Assembly: GCA_004352715.1 (NCBI GenBank) | Contig: SCFE01000077.1 | Location: 1,627,489 to 1,691,488, forward strand | Source: Hofstenia miamia | Lineage: Eukaryota > Xenacoelomorpha > Acoela | DNA length: 64,000 nucleotides | Reading direction: 5' to 3' | Shown: positions 56,659-64,000 of the stretch, in pieces | Layout: each line of letters starts with the position of its first letter | How positions within the stretch are numbered: the first letter of the stretch is position 1 | Position numbers and translations under genes: made by a program | Notes under the pieces: generated by a model | Seen by the model: the letters and a program-made list of their open reading frames with translations, nothing else | Databases searched by the model: none | What the model was told of the DNA's origin: nothing

Positions 56659-57658
56659 NNNNNNNNNNNNNNNNNNNNNNNNNNNNNNNNNNNNNNNNNN
56701 NNNNNNNNNNNNNNNNNNNNNNNNNNNNNNNNNNNNNNNNNNNNNNNNNNNNNNNNNNNNNNNNNNNNNNNNNNNNNNNNNNNNNNNNNNNNNNNNNNNN
56801 NNNNNNNNNNNNNNNNNNNNNNNNNNNNNNNNNNNNNNNNNNNNNNNNNNNNNNNNNNNNNNNNNNNNNNNNNNNNNNNNNNNNNNNNNNNNNNNNNNNN
56901 NNNNNNNNNNNNNNNNNNNNNNNNNNNNNNNNNNNNNNNNNNNNNNNNNNNNNNNNNNNNNNNNNNNNNNNNNNNNNNNNNNNNNNNNNNNNNNNNNNNN
57001 NNNNNNNNNNNNNNNNNNNNNNNNNNNNNNNNNNNNNNNNNNNNNNNNNNNNNNNNNNNNNNNNNNNNNNNNNNNNNNNNNNNNNNNNNNNNNNNNNNNN
57101 NNNNNNNNNNNNNNNNNNNNNNNNNNNNNNNNNNNNNNNNNNNNNNNNNNNNNNNNNNNNNNNNNNNNNNNNNNNNNNNNNNNNNNNNNNNNNNNNNNNN
57201 NNNNNNNNNNNNNNNNNNNNNNNNNNNNNNNNNNNNNNNNNNNNNNNNNNNNNNNNNNNNNNNNNNNNNNNNNNNNNNNNNNNNNNNNNNNNNNNNNNNN
57301 NNNNNNNNNNNNNNNNNNNNNNNNNNNNNNNNNNNNNNNNNNNNNNNNNNNNNNNNNNNNNNNNNNNNNNNNNNNNNNNNNNNNNNNNNNNNNNNNNNNN
57401 NNNNNNNNNNNNNNNNNNNNNNNNNNNNNNNNNNNNNNNNNNNNNNNNNNNNNNNNNNNNNNNNNNNNNNNNNNNNNNNNNNNNNNNNNNNNNNNNNNNN
57501 NNNNNNNNNNNNNNNNNNNNNNNNNNNNNNNNNNNNNNNNNNNNNNNNNNNNNNNNNNNNNNNNNNNNNNNNNNNNNNNNNNNNNNNNNNNNNNNNNNNN
57601 NNNNNNNNNNNNNNNNNNNNNNNNNNNNNNNNNNNNNNNNNNNNNNNNNNNNNNNNNN
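56659..57658. other. Assembly gap, 1000 N
   Basis: The left edge matches the inverted 2.2-kb unit; the right edge is unique sequence. Confidence 0.99.
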
Positions 57659-60239
57659 GTTTACTCAAGACTCGATACAACTCGACTTAGACTCAATTTG
57701 TAAAGTGTACTATATACTTGCAACCTTGATTGTTACTAGCTGCTTAATTAATTATGTAATCAGCCATTACCGAAATATATTGGCCTTAATTAAATAAGAT
57801 AAATAAATAGCAGCTTCCTAACCTACATGTAATGATCGATACATACACAGTCACATAATTGGTCACGTTATCGTCATTAATTTGGATCTAGATTATAATA
57901 AATATAAATCCCTACCTTTGGCTTACTAGCCTTATAATGAATTCGTTATCGTTCGTACATGTATGATAGGATTGATAGTTAGCTAAATGGAAATAAAACT
58001 CCTAGTCATACCCCTAACTTAAGTGCAGATTCTTGGCTCGGGACAAAGAACCTAGAATCGTTCCCGTTATGGGATCCTCGCCACTACTGAACACCAACCG
58101 TTTACCTGAACATTGTATTAAATAATCAAACCGTAATCAGAAATAAGTATAAGAATTCCAAAGAATTTTCTTTATCAATGTGTTACAATGAATTTCACTC
58201 TATTTATAGTTAATCCAAAAAAGTACCTGTCGATTTCAAATTTCAAAAGTTCTTCTGCCAAGATGGCTAAAAATAATGGAAGCAAATTCGTCCCCTTCGT
58301 TTCGCCAAATTAGTAGAATCGACAGATACTAATTATAATTATTTTCACTGATAGTTCTAGGTTGCGTAATACAAAAGTAATCTAAGATGATAATTAATTT
58401 ATAATTTATTTTAAATCAAATTGAAATTCGATCTTAGTTCCTCTTCACTGACTATCTTTCATTAGCAGCTTGATTTGTCTTGAATGATCCTACCCACATG
58501 AGTGATGTTATACCCTCTATTCCATTGATAGAACAACATGTTGAGGTCAGTGAAGACAGTGATGACGAAGACAACTCAGCAAGAAACCTTTGGTTAAAAC
58601 ATACATTTTTACAACCATATTGGCTCATTGTTCAGGTTTTTGGATTTGAAACTTTGAACACTGTATATTAGTATCTGGTTGTAATCGCTATTGCTAGTGC
58701 AATGGCGAAGCGCTCAATGTCGAAGGTCACATTTGTAAAAACTCGGTTACACTCAACCATTACTGATGACTTTTTTCCAGCTTTGCTCATACTTTCATGC
58801 GAGAAAGATATCATTGACTCTATTCACACGAATGAATATCATTAATTCGTTTGCTCAAAAGTCGGCTGTCTTAAAGAAACACCTTGTTGTAGAGCTAAAC
58901 ATTTGATACATTTGTAATTGTAATGAAACATTAATAACATCGATGAAGCATTTTCTTATTATTTTTTCTTAGTAACGAAGTATCTAACTGATAGTTGCTA
59001 TTTTTTAGTTGCAAATTTGAGATATTTTTCCATTGCTATGCTACATACGTCAGGCTAGACAATCATGTCTGTTGCATCACTATTTTTCAAGATTCTGCGG
59101 TTCATTATAGAGACTGGGTGGGGGGTCGACACTCTCCCATGGCAACTGGGGGGGGATGTAAGCCCTGGGGTACGGATACGTTTTCCATTACACAACATTC
59201 GAAAAAACATAAACTTAAATACAACGTTGAAAAAAATTAATTTTGTGTGAAATTTTATTGGAAATTTTAAAGTGTTTAATAGCGGCTAAGAAATTTTCAT
59301 TTTCGGGCACGTATGGGTTCGGGGATGTGAAAGTTTCGCCTGACGACGAATTTGGCATTAAAAATGCTCTACACGAACATCACTAATGGGTATGCCATGT
59401 TTCAAGACAATAATGTTCTAGTTTGATAAGCAACCTACTAGTTTTATAAGCATCGTATTGTTCATTAAACTTTGGGTTTATATAAGACCGACATGTATAT
59501 CCACAAGTAAAATAATAAATCATTATTGTAAACTAGAGTGTGAAAAATATGCTGATGTCAGTTCAATCTTTATTTCTGAGTTCTTTTAGTTGTTGTAGAT
59601 GATTTTTATAAAAATGATTTACAACGTTTGAAATGCACCAATATGTTAGTACCACGTTCTATAACTAAGATTATGAAGCAATTTTAGGTGAAAAACGCCT
59701 ACAAAGTTTTTAGATTTAGACAGTGGTATCAAAAATATTTAGGCATATAATACCAAAGACCTTCCAGGCTTTCGAATGCTATTTTTTGTTTTCTAAAATC
59801 TAGCAATTCAAAATTTAAAAATTATTTTAAAATGAAGATAAAGAATTGTAAGATTTATATTTAAATTGATGTTCTTTATAGAACAGCATAAATCACTGAA
59901 GCATCACTTAACATTTCTTTGACTACGTCATTGGAAAGCCATTTATTGTGTCTTCTATTGCTTCCTAAAGAACCACTTAAAATTTCTCAAAAGCTATAGA
60001 CGTCACGAATGGAAAAATTTGTGCTTGAAAAGCTTTATAGTTGAAAACTTCTTCATTGGAAATCTATATTTGATCTTCATCTGAAGAATCATATTATATT
60101 TTTTACATGTTATTTTTTTATTATTAATGCATTTTAATTAAAAATTAACAGACTCTGGTATTTCAGCTCATTCTTAGCTGTAAACTGGTCATGTCCCCAC
60201 AAAAGTTCAAATCACTTCTCAAAAATTTTCAAACAAATT
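57659..60239. other. AT-rich stretch, no gene recognised
   Basis: A 63-codon plus frame at 58480-58671 has an acidic patch (EVSEDSDDEDNS), like the N-termini of piggyBac transposases, but nothing follows. GC-richer bits at 58020-58110 and 59110-59185 are unexplained. Confidence 0.3.
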
Positions 60240-60560
60240 TCTATGCTCATTTGTGAAATAAGGAATTCGTGGGATATGGAGGTGCTTGTGTATCTTGCTG
60301 TGCCTGATATACTTGAAAAGTTTAATATTCTCTCCATTCCTAATATTCAGTTAGTCAAGAGGTCTCAATTTTCCGAGAGCAACAACTATCCTTAAATATT
60401 TTCCCTCTTGTAGATATAGACTACCCAATTTTTTTTAGATGAATATGAACGAAGCGGCAATCTTGTGAAGCCCTTTGATTTTTGTATCTTTATTAGTTCG
60501 TGACTTATAAGTACTTAAAAAGTTTCTTAGGAACCAATAAAAAATTTATGATATCCCTAG
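60240..60560. repeat. Diverged partner of the 43.4-kb repeat
   Basis: Collinear similarity to 43430-43800, with many substitutions. No open frame is shared. Confidence 0.35.
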
Positions 60561-60654
60561 ACAGTTTTATAATGATAGTGGCTTGCTCACTACACAACTA
60601 TCTTATTGCTAAAAAACGACAGCATCGTCCATTAATAGTATTCCCAAACCGACA

Positions 60655-61573
60655 GGCTTAAGGCAACTAAACCATGGAAGCGGTTTGTTTAAGCAAATTC
60701 AATTATTTCTTAGATGCACATTAAATTTGAAGAATAATTGTTGCAGGTACCAACAAAATCGAATTCAACTAAAATACGTTGAAAATTTGTATTTGAAGTT
60801 CATTTAATAGTGTAGCCCAATGAAAAATGTAAAGTCTTAGGAGCCCAGAAAACCATCTTCCTTCTCTGGAAGAATCTCTGAAGAATGTAATGAAAATTTT
60901 CATGTTCTTGAAGAGTTCTTGAAGACCAATTTAAAGAATTCCACTCAAATTATTTATAATCAATCTCACAGGTTTCATTAATTGATTGAAATTTTCGGGA
61001 TTTAATTACAAAATTTGAGAACACATCTTCTCGAACAAATGACATTTCATAAAAGTTCAATGACAATTTCCTGTATCAATACAGCAATACTACTTTGGCA
61101 TTATTTACCCCAAAATAATAAAACAAATTCATTCATGAAATAATTCTTTTTCCATCAAATCTACTCAAACTGAATTTTTTTGCATAAAGGATAACATTTG
61201 AAGTTCTGTCATCATGATAAATCGATAGTACCTCCAATAACCCAAAAAAATAATCCTTTTCTTGCGAATTTTTAATATTTTCTTTTCTGGCGATATATTA
61301 TGTGCACACCAATAAGTGTATAAAAAATGTATGTTATTAAAGAACTTGAATCGACATTGTTGATGCCAATATGTGGTAATAGACACATTTTTTATCAATT
61401 GGTTCTTCACCCAATGTATATCCCAGATCATAGACCCGTAACTTGAAGGACTAGTTACTTGGCAGCCGTTTTGCGAAAGTTGGCTACCAAAACTTTCAGA
61501 TGCCTCACGGATATGCCACATCGATAAAAAAGGGTCTTTTTATATAAAATATAAATCAGAACTTGTAAAACAT
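60655..61573. repeat. Inverted partner of 48.4-49.3 kb
   Basis: It begins GGCTTAAGGCAACTAAACCA, mirroring the gap edge at 49289, and follows that copy to about 61516 before diverging into the LTR-like sequence. Collinearity is strong, with scattered substitutions. Confidence 0.65.
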
Positions 61574-61723
61574 TGTAAAATTGCCCCTAAAGACATGCTC
61601 TTGAAGTTAGGTAGAATCTCTCTATGAGGAAGGACTTATGATGGTGCTATTTGTCATTACCATGTATATATAGTTTAGGATCATTTTAATAAACTAAAAA
61701 AATCTTAATACAATATGGTTACA
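61574..61723 (+). mobile_element. Short LTR-like sequence, plus orientation
   Basis: TGTAAAATTGCCCC...GGTTACA (150 bp) contains ATGATGGTGCTATTTGTCAT, TATATATAG and AATAAA. It resembles 53565-53724 on the other strand. A gag-like start follows within about 20 bp. I see no convincing primer-binding site. Confidence 0.5.
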
Positions 61724-61788
61724 GCGTTCGATTCTTTAAAACCTTTGCCACTTGGAACTTGATGTAGATTCTATAAATGTAGCGCAAG

Positions 61789-62210
61789 AATGGGAAAGAC
61801 GGAAACGAGATTTCGAACTCTTCTTACTCGCCACTGAACTAGAGTGATGCTAAAAGATTGCCCTCCTACAACTAATGATTGGATGTCATGCCAATGACAT
61901 CTACCAAAATTTCTCTTGGAGTTCAGTTTAAGACAAATCCAAATTTCATGATGTATTTCAAAAGTANACTTGGCTCCCGTTTTGCGAAAGTTGGGTACCA
62001 AAACTTTCAGATGCCTCACGGATATGCCAGGGAATGGGAAAGACGGAAACGAGATTTCGACCTCTTCTTACTTGCCACTGAACTAGAGTGATGCTAAAAG
62101 ATTGCCCTCCTACAACTAATGATTGGATGTCATGCCAATGACATCTACCAAAATTTCTCTTGGAGTTCAGTTTAAGACAAATCCAAATTTCATGATGTAT
62201 TTCAAAAGTA
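61789..62210. repeat. Gag segment duplicated at a single-N join
   Basis: 61789-61966 and 62033-62210 are near-identical, with N at 61967. Their upstream flanks differ: one follows the LTR, the other the 48.4-kb-like flank. Two different element copies may therefore have been stitched together. Confidence 0.65.
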
Positions 62211-62684
62211 TGAATATTACTTCGCAAGATCGGTAAATGAATCATTTGAAAGATTCATGTTCTTTAATCAGAAGCGACAAGAAATGAAAATCGACCAATT
62301 GTTAATCTCTTAAAAACAAAAGCACGTATGTGCAAATTTGAAAATCTTTGTGACTCACTAATCCGTGACAAAATCGTTCTATCGATGGAAGACTAAGCAC
62401 TACAGGAACAATTGTTGAGAGAACCAAACCTAGACTTAAATAAAGTAATAAGTATATGCAAATGTTCTGAGGAAGCACATGAACAACTAAAATCGATTCA
62501 CCCCATTGTCCAGGATGATCAATCACAAGCAGAAATTAAGAAGAAACTGGAGTTGGATGCCATCATTCGCCTCAATTGTAAATAGAAGAAGTCAGATACT
62601 AGAAACACCAAGTTTACTGAACTCCAACCAATTAATTGCAAACAATATGGAATCATTCACAAAAGAAAACAATATCAAGGATTT

Positions 62685-62885
62685 GGTAAACTTTGCAATA
62701 AATATAAGGGACCAAATCATTTCTCAAAAATGTATCGAGCCCATCTTCCGAGAAAACGTGTAGATGTTGTCTAACACCCGGTGTNGGTAAACTTTGCAAT
62801 AAATATAAGGGACCAAATCATTTCTCAAAAATGTGTCGAGCCCATCTTCGGAGAAAACGTGTAGATCTTGTCTAAGACCCGGTGT
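62685..62885. repeat. 100-bp duplication at a single-N join
   Basis: 62685-62784 and 62786-62885 differ at a few positions (TGTATCGAG against TGTGTCGAG), with N at 62785. Confidence 0.75.
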
Positions 62886-64000
62886 ATTCATGTAATGAAG
62901 ACTATATCTGTGATGCAATAACGAACACCTATACGCAAACAAAGAGAGTCAAAACGATAGAGACAATGGCCACCACAAATAATCAAGCCCTTAAAATGAA
63001 AGTGGATTATGGAGCGCAGTACAATGCTCTTCCTTACAATGATTTCATGTCTCTTGGATTGTCAAAGAGCCTCATTAAAAAGATTAAAAGCTCCATTATC
63101 AGCCTATGGAGGAAATAAAATGTCAGTTAAAGGAATTTTACCAATAATCATGGGAAAGATTAAACATAAATCGATGGCCAATCCATTCTTCAATGGGAAA
63201 CTCACGTTTACAGTAATTGATTTGTCAAACGTGTTCTGGCATATAGACCTAAAGAAAAAGTAATTTTACCTATGTACTTTTAACACTCCATTTGAGCGCT
63301 ACCGGTGCATGTTGTCTGCAAATGGATTCATTTTGCGATGAAACAGAATCGTTGTTCCGAAAACAATGAGGAAACCAATAATGCGCCAAATTTATTTTTC
63401 CCATGAATGAATCGAAAAAATATCTCCCTTGCACCAGATGGATTGTTTTGGCCTGGAATGAAAATAGACATCCAACAGCATATACAATCTTGGAACTTAT
63501 GCACCACCAAAGGAAATAAAACAACGCAAACAACCAATAATAATAGCATATAGCCTACTCAATCTACCACAGTGTAAAATTGCATTTGGCATCAAAGAAC
63601 ATCATGGAAAGTCATACTTAGTTATTATCGATTACTACTCACGCTTCATTATGAGTGAAAATTTGAAAACCAATGTAATTGTCACACTAAAACGAGTATT
63701 TTCAACTCTGGAAATCCCCATGGAAGTGATTGCAGACAACAACCCATTCATGTCTCACCAAATGAACAGTTCGTGGAAGAATATCTATTCAAGCTTACCA
63801 CGAGCAGCTCATACTATCCTCCTTCCAATGGCTTGTCAGAGAAGGCAGTCCATATAATTAAGAAAATACTTAGACCGTTGTGAAGATCCACAATGTGGAC
63901 TATTAATACATAATTAGAGTCCGTTGACTGCAATTGAAGCATCTCCAGCTAAGCTCTTACAGAGCCGCAGACTTCGCACGAATATACCAGTGACGTATGC

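Larger units (their letters stand above)
61724..64000 (+). pseudogene. Decayed Ty3/gypsy-type gag-pol, running off the window
   Basis: In order: gag start with EWERRKRDFELFLLATELE (about 61788); ICKCSEEAHEQLKSI (about 62457); a zinc-knuckle region with cysteines mutated (62620-62740); a retropepsin-like VDYGAQYNALP (about 63003). Then reverse-transcriptase scraps VIDLSNVFWHIDL and NTPFERYRC (63216-63307), an integrase FWPGMKIDIQQHIQ (about 63445) and VIIDYYSRFIMSE and SNGLSEKAVHIIKK (63620-63860). Most of the reverse transcriptase and RNase H is deleted. Stops and frameshifts are frequent. Single-N joins at 61967 and 62785 duplicate 178 and 100 bp. Confidence 0.75.

Noticed and set aside
58020-58110. 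GC-richer stretch that might be an LTR leader
   Set aside because: No paired LTR, primer site or coding region adjacent.
1-64000. CRISPR array, operon, or bacterial-type system
   Set aside because: Spliced genes, animal protein families and transposons show nuclear animal DNA. No regularly spaced repeat-spacer structure is present.

Overview
The window is AT-rich DNA from an animal genome. Three things show this: a multi-exon beta-catenin gene with GT-AG introns, a DZANK1 orthologue, and a rhodopsin-family GPCR. The rest is dominated by decayed transposons. I cannot fix the phylum; an invertebrate is likely from the compact GPCR, the intronless DZANK1 and the mix of mobile elements. The sequence is a draft scaffold. 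It has five gaps of exactly 1000 N, shorter gaps of 670, 57 and 21 N, and single-N contig joins at 15790, 16678, 61967 and 62785.

Layout. 1-4.1 kb: weak coding remnants and a 248-bp duplication around a gap. 4.1-5.2 kb: a long-TIR DNA element. 5.7-25.5 kb, minus strand: beta-catenin, reconstructed here as 11 coding exons (801 codons, all phases compatible). Its introns host a piggyBac element with intact TTAA sites (7.7-10.6 kb, carrying a nested mariner-like element) and a hAT element with a perfect 8-bp target duplication (22.7-24.9 kb). One armadillo-repeat exon appears twice because unmerged contigs were joined at single Ns. 29.8-32.0 kb, plus strand: DZANK1 in one exon. 32-36 kb: a TIR-flanked unit with a GIY-YIG-like fragment, and a 0.9-kb palindrome. 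38.7-46.4 kb: two inverted copies of a 2.2-kb unit studded with CC(A/T)6GG motifs, flanking a dead piggyBac and a tRNA-like sequence. 47.7-49.3, 53.6-54.5 and 60.7-64.0 kb: fragments of a Ty3/gypsy-type retroelement in both orientations. 50.3-51.2 kb, minus strand: an intronless GPCR. 55.5-56.5 kb: the 3' end of a LINE with a CCHC plus restriction-like endonuclease signature.

How the genes work. Beta-catenin here keeps the CK1/GSK3 phosphodegron, the repeat-1 surface that binds BCL9 in other animals, the TCF-binding groove residues and a C-terminal PDZ-ligand-like end. The conserved alpha-catenin-binding segment between the degron and the armadillo repeats is not found, and an unfamiliar helical N-terminal extension is present. 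This is what a signalling-specialised beta-catenin would look like, and it is the most interesting biology in the window. DZANK1 (cilium/dynein transport) lies divergently about 4.3 kb upstream of it. The GPCR is an orphan. No functional link among the three genes is evident.
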